Assembly (NCBI GenBank): GCA_900772095.1 | Contig: CAAGQJ010000054.1 | Span: forward strand, 1-21,645 | Source of the DNA: Bacilli bacterium | Lineage (GTDB): Bacteria; Bacillota_I; Bacilli_A; RF39; UBA660 | Length of the DNA stretch: 21,645 nucleotides | Reading direction: 5' to 3' | Shown here: positions 14,368 to 21,453 of the stretch, one piece after another | How the letters are laid out: every line of letters starts with the position of its first letter | Position numbering within the stretch: position 1 is the first letter of the stretch | Translations under genes and position numbers: made by a program | The notes under the pieces: generated by a model | Told to the model about the DNA's origin: nothing | Databases searched by the model: none | What the model saw: the letters and a program-made list of their open reading frames with translations, nothing else

Positions 14368-15570
14368 ATGAAGAAAGTTTTGTTTGTTTTTTTATTGTTT
14401 TGTTTGGGTATTTTAGTGATTTATGAGGGGTTTGGTAAAAAAGTAGTAAATGCTCCGGATGAAAAGGATGAAAATGTTACTTCTTTTTTTGGTGAAACTA
14501 AGGGGGTTTTTATTTCTTATATAGATTATGGTGTTTTAAAGGGTAGGGATGAAACTAGTCAGAAAAAGATTATTGATAAGATGATAGATAATTCATATAG
14601 TTATGGTTTAAATAGTATTATTTTACAAGTTAGACCTTTTAGTGATGCGATATATTATTCTAAAATTTTTAAGCCTTCTCTTACAGTTGTTAATAGTGAG
14701 GATGATAGGCTTAATTTTGATATTTTAAGTTATTTTATAGAGAAAGCTCATTTGAAGAATATGAAACTTTATGCTTGGGTTAATCCATATAGAATTAGAA
14801 ATAATAGTAATGTTTCTTCAATATCAGATACTAGTGTATTTTATAGTTGGTTAGATACTAATGATATTTATGTTAGTGAAAATGGTATTTATTTTAATCC
14901 TTCAAGTAAGAGGGTACTTAATCTTATTATAAGGGGGATTAAGGAAATAGTTAGTAATTATGATGTTGATGGTGTATTATATGATGATTATTTTTATCCT
15001 AATAAAGTGCTTGATAATGAAGATTATGATAAGTATGTGGAGGATGGTGGTGATTTATCTATTGATGAGTATAGGGTGGAGAATATAAATAATTTAATAT
15101 TAAATTCTTATAATGCTGTTAAGGATATAAAGAAGGATGTTTTGTTTGGAATTTCTCCGGCGGGAAACATAGAGAATAATTTGGAAAATGAGTATTTGGA
15201 TGTGAAGTATTTGTTAAAAAATAATGGTTATTTAGATTTTGTTATACCACAACTTTATTATGGATTTGATAATCATAATAAACCTTATATAGATACAGTT
15301 AAAGTATGGAATAATTTAATAGAAACAACATGTAAGTTATATGTTGGCTTAGGTATATATAAATCAGGAACAGAGGATAAATATGCTTTAAGTGGTAAGG
15401 ATGAATGGATAGAAAATACAGATATAATAAAAAAACAAGTTGTAATAGCTAGAAATGAGAGTAATTATGATGGATTTTTTGTGTTTAGGTATGCTTATTT
15501 ATTTAATGATATGAATAATGATAATCTTAGTAAGGAAGTTCTTAATTTGAAAACTTTGTTAAATAGTTAA
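14368..15570 (+). CDS. GHL10-type glycoside hydrolase-like protein (YddW/DUF187 family)
   Basis: 400 aa with an N-terminal membrane helix or signal peptide (about 3-22). The TIM-barrel landmarks are typical: KGVFISYIDYG, SIILQVRPFSDAIYYS, YAWVNPYRI, VDGVLYDDYFYP, FGISPAG and DFVIPQLYYGF. These belong to the glycosyl-hydrolase-like family GHL10, thought to act on peptidoglycan-related glycans outside the membrane. The ATG directly follows the SpoIVFB-like TAG stop. It is the last gene before a strong terminator, so it is part of the radC-mre-spoIVF-like operon. Confidence 0.85.
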   Translation: MKKVLFVFLLFCLGILVIYEGFGKKVVNAPDEKDENVTSFFGETKGVFISYIDYGVLKGRDETSQKKIIDKMIDNSYSYGLNSIILQVRPFSDAIYYSKIFKPSLTVVNSEDDRLNFDILSYFIEKAHLKNMKLYAWVNPYRIRNNSNVSSISDTSVFYSWLDTNDIYVSENGIYFNPSSKRVLNLIIRGIKEIVSNYDVDGVLYDDYFYPNKVLDNEDYDKYVEDGGDLSIDEYRVENINNLILNSYNAVKDIKKDVLFGISPAGNIENNLENEYLDVKYLLKNNGYLDFVIPQLYYGFDNHNKPYIDTVKVWNNLIETTCKLYVGLGIYKSGTEDKYALSGKDEWIENTDIIKKQVVIARNESNYDGFFVFRYAYLFNDMNNDNLSKEVLNLKTLLNS

Positions 15571-15576
15571 TTGATT

Positions 15577-15602
15577 GATAATATTTTGTATTATCTTTTT
15601 TA
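15577..15602 (+). terminator. Terminator of the radC-mreCD-spoIVF-like operon
   Basis: GATAATA (15577-15583) pairs perfectly with TATTATC (15589-15595), 5-nt loop, then seven T residues. Confidence 0.75.
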
Positions 15603-15697
15603 TTCTTAATGTTTATTTAATATTTTGTATATATATTTATAATGTACTATTTTGTTTATAAAAAAAATTATTTTATATTCATTTTTAGTTATAGTTG

Positions 15698-15706
15698 TGT
15701 TATAAT
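15698..15706 (+). promoter_or_regulatory. Extended -10 promoter of the Abi_2 gene
   Basis: TGT-TATAAT is an extended -10; TTCATT at 15678-15683 (17-bp spacer) is a weak -35. Transcription would start just upstream of the AGGTGAG RBS and also cover htrA. Confidence 0.5.
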
Positions 15707-15727
15707 TTCTATATAATAGGTGAGTGT

Positions 15728-16675
15728 ATGGAAGGTAAGATATTTAAAACTTTAGATGAACAAATAGAAATATTAAAGAGTAAAAATTTGGTTATTGATG
15801 ATGAAAAATACGCTAAAGAGGTACTTCTTAGGGAAAATTATTTTTTCTTAAATGGATATAGACATCCTTTGATGAAATCTAAAGATAATAAAGTTTATAT
15901 TGATGGAGTTAAGTTTGAGGAGTTATATAGTTTACTTTTGTTTGATAGGAAACTTAGAAATATAGTTTTTAAAAATATACTTATTATAGAGAATAATTTA
16001 AAGTCTATTATTTCTTACCAGTTATCTTTAAAGTATGGCTATAAGGAAAAAAATTATTTAAATCCAAATAATTTTAATACTAGTGGTGATAAAAGAAAGC
16101 AGGTTAATGATTTACTTGGTAAGATGAAAAGGCAAATTAAAGTAAATGCAACACAACATTCTGCAACTAGTCATTATATAAATAATTATGGTTATATTCC
16201 TTTGTGGGTACTTGTTAAAGTTTTATCTTTTGGAATAGTTAGTGAGCTTTTTTCTATACTAAAAAAAGAGGATCAGTATTCTATAGTTGATATATATGGA
16301 CTTGATATTAGGGATTTTTTAGATTATTTACCTATTTTATCTAATTATAGAAATTTATGTGCACATGAGAATATTTTATATGATAATAGAACAACAAGAT
16401 GTATTGAAGATTGTAAGTATCATAAGTTACTTAATATACCTATTATGAATAATGAGTTTATATATGGAAAAAATGATTTGTTTGCACTTGTTATAATTAT
16501 AAAATCTATGCTAAAGGATGAAGAGGTTAATGATTTTGTTTTAGAAATAAAGAGTGCACTAGATAACTTAGAATATAATTTGAGAAGTATTCCTATAGTT
16601 AAAATTCTTGATAGAATGGGATTTCCTCAAAATTGGATGGACATAGTTAATGCTAAAAAGAAGGAGTTGTTTTAA
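15728..16675 (+). CDS. Abi_2 (AbiD/AbiF-like) abortive infection family protein
   Basis: 315 aa, soluble, mostly helical. The N-terminal FKTLDEQIEILKSKNLVI and YFFLNGYRHPLM, the central EELYSLLLFDRKLRNIVF and the late LPILSNYRNLCAHENILYDNR are the conserved blocks of the Abi_2 family. RNLCAH is an R-x4-H motif of HEPN ribonuclease-type domains, suggesting an RNA-cleaving toxin or phage-defence effector that arrests growth on infection. The ATG at 15728 is preferred because it follows AGGTGAG and the -10 box lies just upstream; longer in-frame starts would overlap the promoter. It ends immediately before the htrA ATG and contains the htrA RBS. No antitoxin partner is visible nearby. Confidence 0.8.
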   Translation: MEGKIFKTLDEQIEILKSKNLVIDDEKYAKEVLLRENYFFLNGYRHPLMKSKDNKVYIDGVKFEELYSLLLFDRKLRNIVFKNILIIENNLKSIISYQLSLKYGYKEKNYLNPNNFNTSGDKRKQVNDLLGKMKRQIKVNATQHSATSHYINNYGYIPLWVLVKVLSFGIVSELFSILKKEDQYSIVDIYGLDIRDFLDYLPILSNYRNLCAHENILYDNRTTRCIEDCKYHKLLNIPIMNNEFIYGKNDLFALVIIIKSMLKDEEVNDFVLEIKSALDNLEYNLRSIPIVKILDRMGFPQNWMDIVNAKKKELF

Positions 16676-17791
16676 ATGACAAAGAATAATAATATTGTTA
16701 AAAAGATTTCTATTTGTTTTATTGTGTTTTTTCTAGGAGTTTTTGTCACTATTGCTAGTATTTATTATTTTAAAGATGAGTTATTTGGTGGTTATTCTTC
16801 ATCAAATGGAATATGTTATACAGCATGTCAGAATAAAGTAACAATTAATGAAAAGGGTATTAGTGATGCAGTTGATAAAATATATGATGCTGTAGTGTTG
16901 ATAGAAAACTATAAAAATGATAAACTTTATTCTACTGGTACTGGTTTTGTATATAAAGTAGATTCTAAGTATGGGTATTTACTTACTAATTATCATGTAG
17001 TAAGTGGAAATACTTCTCTTAAAGTTACTTTGTCTAATGATACTACAGTTGATGCTAAGTATTTGGGAGGAGATCAATATCTTGATATAGCAGTTATATC
17101 TATTGATAAGAGTGCTGTTATTAAAGTTGCTGAAATAGGTAATAGTGGTGATTCTAAGGTTGGAGATACTTTGTTTACAATAGGTACTCCAGTATCTACT
17201 GAATATATGGGTACAGTCACTCGTGGTATTTTGTCTGGTAAGGACCGTTTTGTTAATGTAAATAGTAGTGGTAGTGATAGTGCTATAATGAAAGTGCTTC
17301 AAACGGATGCTGCGATAAATCCTGGTAATAGTGGTGGCCCACTTGTTAATTCAAATGGTGAAGTTATTGGAATTAATTCTTTGAAAATAGTAGAAGATGA
17401 GGTAGAGGGTATTGGCTTTGCTATTCCTATTGAAGATGTGATGGTTCATATTGAAACATTTGAAAAGGGTGAAAAAATAGTTAGACCTTTCTTGGGTGTT
17501 TCAATGCTTAATGTAACTGATACATATTATTTATATCAACAAAAGATTATGCTTGATGAATCTATTAAATCAGGTGCAGTTGTTGTAGAGGTTTCTAAGG
17601 GTTCTCCTGCTAGTGGTATTCTTCAAGCTGGTGATGTAATTACTAAAATTAATAATCAAGATGTCAAAAATACTGCTTATTTAAGATATGAACTTTATAA
17701 ATATAGTGCTGGTGATACAATAGAAATTACTTTTGTAAGAGGTACTTCTACTAAAACTGCTAAGGTTAAGCTTGCTGTAAATAATGATTAA
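16676..17791 (+). CDS. htrA: HtrA/DegP-like membrane-anchored serine protease (S1C) with PDZ domain
   Basis: 371 aa. Signal anchor at about residues 9-31, a short linker, then a trypsin-like domain with catalytic His107 (LTNYHVV), Asp137 (YLDIAV) and Ser219 (NPGNSGGPL), followed by one PDZ domain (about 270-365; GAVVVEVSKGSPASGILQ, GDVITKINNQDV). It degrades or refolds misfolded proteins outside the membrane, as do HtrA/HtrB/YyxA of Bacillus. AAGGAG 9 nt before the ATG lies inside the Abi_2 gene, whose stop directly abuts this start, so expression is at least partly linked. Confidence 0.93.
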   Translation: MTKNNNIVKKISICFIVFFLGVFVTIASIYYFKDELFGGYSSSNGICYTACQNKVTINEKGISDAVDKIYDAVVLIENYKNDKLYSTGTGFVYKVDSKYGYLLTNYHVVSGNTSLKVTLSNDTTVDAKYLGGDQYLDIAVISIDKSAVIKVAEIGNSGDSKVGDTLFTIGTPVSTEYMGTVTRGILSGKDRFVNVNSSGSDSAIMKVLQTDAAINPGNSGGPLVNSNGEVIGINSLKIVEDEVEGIGFAIPIEDVMVHIETFEKGEKIVRPFLGVSMLNVTDTYYLYQQKIMLDESIKSGAVVVEVSKGSPASGILQAGDVITKINNQDVKNTAYLRYELYKYSAGDTIEITFVRGTSTKTAKVKLAVNND

Positions 17792-17821
17792 ATATGTTAA
17801 TTTATAAAAAGGGAGATAAAT

Positions 17822-17860
17822 ATGTTTAAAACTTATGTTGTATATTATCTTCTTTTTTAG
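17822..17860 (+). other. 12-codon ORF with a good RBS, unknown
   Basis: MFKTYVVYYLLF follows AAAGGGAG by 6 nt, in the 201-nt gap between htrA and the RDD gene. A CTTCT-T5-AGAAG hairpin lies across its end. It may be a leader peptide, a remnant or chance. Nothing else recognisable was seen in this gap. Confidence 0.25.
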
Positions 17861-17992
17861 AAGTTTATAATTGGTACTAGATATGTGTCGCGAGGATGGT
17901 TTTGTTATTTTGGGAGTTATTCGTAATTGTAATTAGTTATGGATTGTAATAGTATTTTATTGTTTTAATTTGGGTGATAAGGAGTTTTGAAT

Positions 17993-18679
17993 ATGAGAAA
18001 AATAGTTATTAAAAGGGGTATTGCTTATGTTATTGATGTTTTTATAGTTGTTTTATTTGTTACTTTGCTTTCTTTTATTCCTTTTGTGGGAAATGCTAGT
18101 AAGGTTTATGCTGATTATAGAAACGAGCTTAGTAAACTTGATAGTGACTTAAAAACTGGATTAATTAGTAATTCTGAATATGAAGCTAAGGTTATTGATA
18201 TTAAGTATGATGCTGATAAAGGGAGCGTTAGTTATACTTTAGTTAGTGTTGGTAGTTTGATTTTGTATTTTGTGGTTTTTCAGTATTTTAATAAGGGGCA
18301 AACTGTTGGCAAGATGATTATGAAAGTTAGGGTAGTTGGAAATAGTGGGAATAAGTTATCTGTTTTTAACTATTTTGTAAGAAGTTTGGTTGTTAATAAT
18401 TTGTTTTCTATGTTTAGTCAGCTAATTTGTTTGGGGATTTTTAGTAAGAGTAGTTATTATGTAATTAGTACTGGAATATCTAATATAGGTTCATTTCTTT
18501 TGTATGCGACATTTGTATGTGCTCTTTGGCGCAATGATGAAAGGGGAATACATGATATTTTAGGTTGTTCTAAGGTTATAGATGCTGGTGAAGGAGTAGT
18601 TGATATTGATTGTTCGGATGGCAAGAGTGATAATTTTATGGAAAATAAGGTAATTGATGCGGTTTATGAGGAAAACTAG
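17993..18679 (+). CDS. RDD family membrane protein
   Basis: 228 aa. The N-terminal RGIAYVIDVFIV supplies the Arg and first Asp of the RDD family; KGQTVGKMIMKVRVVG (cytoplasmic loop) and WRNDERGIHDILGCSKVI (end of the last helix) are the other two family blocks. About four hydrophobic segments: roughly 7-30, 78-96, 127-149 and 156-175. Between the first two is a long charged loop (about 35-75), larger than in many relatives. RDD proteins are thought to be transporters or ion exchangers; substrate unknown. ATG 17993 sits 8 nt after AAGGAG, preferred over TTG 17987. The acidic C-terminal tail ends in a terminator stem. Confidence 0.85.
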   Translation: MRKIVIKRGIAYVIDVFIVVLFVTLLSFIPFVGNASKVYADYRNELSKLDSDLKTGLISNSEYEAKVIDIKYDADKGSVSYTLVSVGSLILYFVVFQYFNKGQTVGKMIMKVRVVGNSGNKLSVFNYFVRSLVVNNLFSMFSQLICLGIFSKSSYYVISTGISNIGSFLLYATFVCALWRNDERGIHDILGCSKVIDAGEGVVDIDCSDGKSDNFMENKVIDAVYEEN

Positions 18680-18697
18680 TTGGGGTTTTCTTTTTTT
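18671..18697 (+). terminator. Terminator overlapping the end of the RDD gene
   Basis: GAAAAC (18671-18676) pairs with GTTTTC (18685-18690); the loop holds the TAG stop; seven T residues follow. Confidence 0.65.
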
Positions 18698-18712
18698 GTT
18701 GGAAGGGGAAGT

Positions 18713-18754
18713 ATGTTAAGTTTTAGTAATAATGATGTATGTGTTATTTTTTAG
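18713..18754 (+). other. 13-codon ORF with a strong RBS, unknown
   Basis: MLSFSNNDVCVIF follows GGAAGGGGAAGT directly after the RDD terminator. A second short ORF of this kind (the first is at 17822). Leader peptide, remnant or chance cannot be separated. Confidence 0.25.
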
Positions 18755-18771
18755 GTGAAATTTATTTTTAA

Positions 18772-18800
18772 TTGTTACCAAATTTTATGTGTGTCATAAA
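18772..18800 (+). promoter_or_regulatory. Candidate promoter of the interrupted amidase gene
   Basis: TTGTTA (18772-18777), 17-bp spacer, CATAAA (18795-18800) preceded by TGT. It lies 22 bp before the amidase ATG. Confidence 0.35.
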
Positions 18801-18821
18801 CTATTTTAGGGGTGTATTCTT

Positions 18822-18863
18822 ATGAATTATAAAATAGTTGTAGATGCAGGACATGGCAGATAA
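18822..18863 (+). pseudogene. 5' end of an N-acetylmuramoyl-L-alanine amidase gene cut off by element insertion
   Basis: Behind a good RBS (AGGGGTG) the frame reads MNYKIVVDAGHGR and then stops. IVVDAGHG is the first motif of Amidase_3 enzymes (normally followed by G and D/N), whose His is a zinc ligand of the enzyme that cleaves the MurNAc-L-Ala bond. The family is about 180-250 aa, so nearly the whole gene is missing here. The frame ends exactly where the recombinase-bearing sequence begins, so I read this as an insertion junction. The lack of a signal peptide resembles CwlC-like mother-cell lysis amidases, but that is an inference from 12 residues. Confidence 0.7.
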
Positions 18864-18880
18864 TCTTATGCACGGTGCAT
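18849..18880. other. Left junction (attL-like) of the serine-recombinase element with 13-bp palindrome
   Basis: Amidase coding identity ends around GGACATGGC (18849-18857). Eleven bases on is the perfect palindrome ATGCAC-G-GTGCAT (18868-18880), touching the recombinase stop codon. Large serine recombinases use att sites of about 40-50 bp with imperfect inverted repeats around a 2-bp core, so the palindrome may be part of the element-derived arm. The exact crossover cannot be fixed without the other end. Confidence 0.45.
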
Positions 18881-21003
18881 TATAAAGTAAAATTCCAAAA
18901 TATTTTAATAGGTCTATTATTATTTTCATCTTTTTTTCCTATTAGAATTTTTGATATAAATTCATCTATAATACGTCTATTTAATTTATCAATACGAGTA
19001 TATTTTTCTAATATACTTTTTTCATTGATTTCATCATTTTTCTTTTCACTTAATTCATATATTTCCCTTTTAATTTCTTCAATTCTTAAATTAAAATTAT
19101 CAATATCTTTTTGATATTTATTTTTTAACATAACAAATTCTGTAGTAGTAATTATTCCGTCAGCTTTATCATCATACAACATAGTAAAGCGGTCGCTTGT
19201 TTTATTCAATTTTTTTTCTATATCATTTTTTTCTTTTTCTAATATTTTCATATCTTTGTCATAATCAATACTAGACTTTTTTGATGAATAATTTTTTTCT
19301 AATTTTTCGAGATTATAATATTTTTCAATAATTTTATTTATTTCATTTAAAACTAATTCTTCAAGAACTTCATATCTAATATAACTAGTATTATCACATT
19401 GAGTTCCACCTGTTTTTCTGTGGTTTCTACAATGTAAATAAGGTTTCATAAAAGGATTCTTTCTTGGACCAGATTTGCAATTACTCTTTTGAAAAACTTT
19501 TCCACAAACAGCACAATATACTTTTCTACTGAAAATATGTACTTCGCCATTTTTACCAGGACGTGCTCTTGTATTTGATGTTGTTAAAATATCAACCTGA
19601 TCAGTAATTAAAGAGTACAATTCACTATCAAGAGACAATGTTTTTTCTCTTAAATTATCATATTTTTCAGTTATGATTTTAATATCATTATTTGTTAAAC
19701 TATTATCTAATTCTTCTATTGCTCTATATACTTCATCATTTTTTCCTTTATCAACATCAAAGCTTTTAATATTTTCTTTAATAGCATTTATAAATTGTCT
19801 TGAATCTTTTCTTGCATTGTCCAAATCTATCTTTAACTTTCTGTCCGCAAATTTTTTTCTGACAATCTTAGAAATATCAGGATCTACAATTCTATCATGT
19901 GCACAAGCTATAATACTTTGCTCATTTTTAGGAATTTTTTTGTAACCCTTAATATTGTAAGCAATTTTTTCGGTTCTATGTTGTATCAAAATACCGTCAT
20001 AAGTCTCATCTAATAGGATCTTTCTTATTGTATCGGTATTCCAAAATTCTGCACCATTAGGAGCCATGCAACAAACAAATTTTAATCCTTGTAGTTTTTT
20101 ATGTTTACTAGGTGTTGGTATCTTACTTTCATTAAGATATTGGCAAATTTTATAATATCCATATCCATTAGCATACATAGAATATATTTCTCTTACAACT
20201 TTAGCTGCTTCTTCATCAATTACTAGATGATACATATCATCAGGATCTTCAATATAACCATAAGGAGCAAATGAACCGGTCCATTGTCCCGCGTCATTTT
20301 TTGCTCTTAAAGTTTTTTTAGTATTTATTGATTGTTCTTCAATTTTCCACTCATCTACCATTGCAGTTATTTGACTTGATTTTTTATTACCTTTGTTGTA
20401 AGTATCAATATTATCTACAATACTTAAAAATCTAATATTCCATTCTATAAACTTTTTATGTAAATATTTTTCTACGAATTCAATACTTCTTGCAAATCTA
20501 GCTTGAGTTTTACAAATATAAATATCTGTATTTCCAAGTTCACAGAACAAAAGTGTTTTGTTCCATTCTTCACGTGAACCATCACTTCCACTTATATCTT
20601 CTTCATAAAAAATGCCGACAACCTCAATACCTTTGTCATTACAATATGATAATAACATTAATAATTGATTTAAAATACTTTTACTAACATTGCCTTTTTC
20701 TCTATCTAAGTCCTCTTGAGATAATCTAACATATATTATTCCTCTTTTGCCGGGAATATGTAAAGAACTAATTAATCCATTTTTTTTAAAACAATTAGGA
20801 TTATTTTTTTTAGATACTTTTAATAAATCTCTTAAATAATCAGTCATATATTCTAAATTATCTTCGGATAGCAATTTTTTTATTGTTTTAAATTCAGTTG
20901 TTTCTAAATAGTCATCTCCCGAAACATTATCAACTATATAGTCATTTGAACATACTGTATTACTTAAATTACTACATACCACCTTTCTCTCATTTTTCAA
21001 CAT
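18880..21003 (-). CDS. Large serine recombinase (TnpX-like site-specific integrase)
   Basis: 707 aa, the size of TnpX-class recombinases. After an unusual N-terminal extension of about 85 residues comes the resolvase domain (IIYVRLSQED with nucleophile Ser95 and Arg93; then KTQARFARS with the catalytic Arg pair at about 165-175). A recombinase domain follows (about 235-390; YGYIEDPDDM, WNTDTIRKILLDETYDGILI), then a roughly 100-residue helical insert, a zinc ribbon (CAVCGKVF at about 497-504, later YLHCRNH and TQCDN) and a long coiled coil (about 575-665) that controls integration versus excision. The ATG at 21003 is preferred to GTG 21033 because GAAAGGAAG lies 5 nt before it. The gene ends beside the att junction in the broken amidase gene. 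Confidence 0.93.
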   Translation of the reverse strand: MLKNERKVVCSNLSNTVCSNDYIVDNVSGDDYLETTEFKTIKKLLSEDNLEYMTDYLRDLLKVSKKNNPNCFKKNGLISSLHIPGKRGIIYVRLSQEDLDREKGNVSKSILNQLLMLLSYCNDKGIEVVGIFYEEDISGSDGSREEWNKTLLFCELGNTDIYICKTQARFARSIEFVEKYLHKKFIEWNIRFLSIVDNIDTYNKGNKKSSQITAMVDEWKIEEQSINTKKTLRAKNDAGQWTGSFAPYGYIEDPDDMYHLVIDEEAAKVVREIYSMYANGYGYYKICQYLNESKIPTPSKHKKLQGLKFVCCMAPNGAEFWNTDTIRKILLDETYDGILIQHRTEKIAYNIKGYKKIPKNEQSIIACAHDRIVDPDISKIVRKKFADRKLKIDLDNARKDSRQFINAIKENIKSFDVDKGKNDEVYRAIEELDNSLTNNDIKIITEKYDNLREKTLSLDSELYSLITDQVDILTTSNTRARPGKNGEVHIFSRKVYCAVCGKVFQKSNCKSGPRKNPFMKPYLHCRNHRKTGGTQCDNTSYIRYEVLEELVLNEINKIIEKYYNLEKLEKNYSSKKSSIDYDKDMKILEKEKNDIEKKLNKTSDRFTMLYDDKADGIITTTEFVMLKNKYQKDIDNFNLRIEEIKREIYELSEKKNDEINEKSILEKYTRIDKLNRRIIDEFISKILIGKKDENNNRPIKIFWNFTL

Positions 21004-21047
21004 ATATCTTCCTTTCGTATATATTGAAAGCACTGTAATACAATCAA

Positions 21048-21053
21048 ATTATA
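21048..21053 (-). promoter_or_regulatory. Candidate -10 box of the recombinase gene
   Basis: TATAAT on the minus strand, 45 bp before the recombinase ATG, in the gap after the small upstream ORF. No good -35 is seen. Confidence 0.35.
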
Positions 21054-21060
21054 ACGCGCT

Positions 21061-21240
21061 TTATGCAAGATTACAGCCCCCAAATTTACTTTCTAAACTT
21101 AAAATGATAGTTGCCCATTTTTTATTAAATATTTCAATTAATTCTTCTTCTGTTTTAGCATTTGTTATAAATTTATTTTCAATTATGTAATTAATTTCAT
21201 TTTTATCCCCATTTTTATTCTCTTTATTTATAATACTCAA
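21061..21240 (-). CDS. Small ORF upstream of the recombinase, unknown function
   Basis: 59 codons on the minus strand, opening with TTG (LSIINKENKNGDKNEINYIIENK) and ending KKWATIILSLESKFGGCNLA. The second half (KTEEELIEIFNKKWATIILSLE) is a convincing amphipathic helix. The start is uncertain: AAGGGGG lies directly against the TTG with no spacer, and no ATG or GTG is available in frame. It precedes the recombinase in the same direction, where serine-recombinase elements often carry small accessory or directionality proteins, but no family is recognised and function is not inferred. Confidence 0.4.
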   Translation of the reverse strand: MSIINKENKNGDKNEINYIIENKFITNAKTEEELIEIFNKKWATIILSLESKFGGCNLA

Positions 21241-21259
21241 CCCCCTTAAATTAAAAAAA

Positions 21260-21322
21260 CTATGATAAATAGTTTCTAATTTAATTTATGAGATTTTATT
21301 AAATTAAATAACTAAATCATAG
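21260..21322. repeat. Long imperfect inverted repeat between the sortase and recombinase modules
   Basis: CTATGAT at 21260-21266 and ATCATAG at 21316-21322 close an inverted repeat whose arms (21260-21285 and 21298-21322) also share TAGTT and TAATTTAAT blocks, with a 12-nt loop. Inside the left arm a second perfect hairpin exists (AAACTAT 21257-21263, ATAGTTT 21269-21275). A further smaller inverted repeat CATTTG/CAAATG is at 21372-21388. Could be operators, terminators or recombination sites; the 213-nt gap shows nothing else. Confidence 0.5.
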
Positions 21323-21453
21323 TCTTTTGATTTTAATTGTAAATGTCAATATTTTTTTATATTTTGTTTTTCATTTGTTCTTCAAATGACTTTTGAAAAC
21401 AAAAACAAAAAAATAAAAAAGTGATGACAGTAATTTATATAACATCGCATTTT

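Noticed and set aside
16979..17302. 107-codon open frame antisense to htrA
   Set aside because: Low-complexity Thr/Ile/Ser composition, no RBS, and the + strand carries the htrA catalytic domain.
17870..17990. tRNA or other RNA gene around GTGTCGCGAGGATGG in the htrA-RDD gap
   Set aside because: No cloverleaf, no T-arm consensus GGTTCRA and no CCA-proximal acceptor pairing could be built.
18868..18880. Palindrome as the recombinase gene terminator
   Set aside because: No T tract follows on the minus strand and the stem-loop would have a 1-nt loop in perfect form; an att or operator role fits better.
18875..19945. Open frames on the + strand within the recombinase gene
   Set aside because: They mirror the A-rich coiled-coil and zinc-ribbon coding sequence of the recombinase and give only Leu/Ile/Phe/Ser-rich translations.
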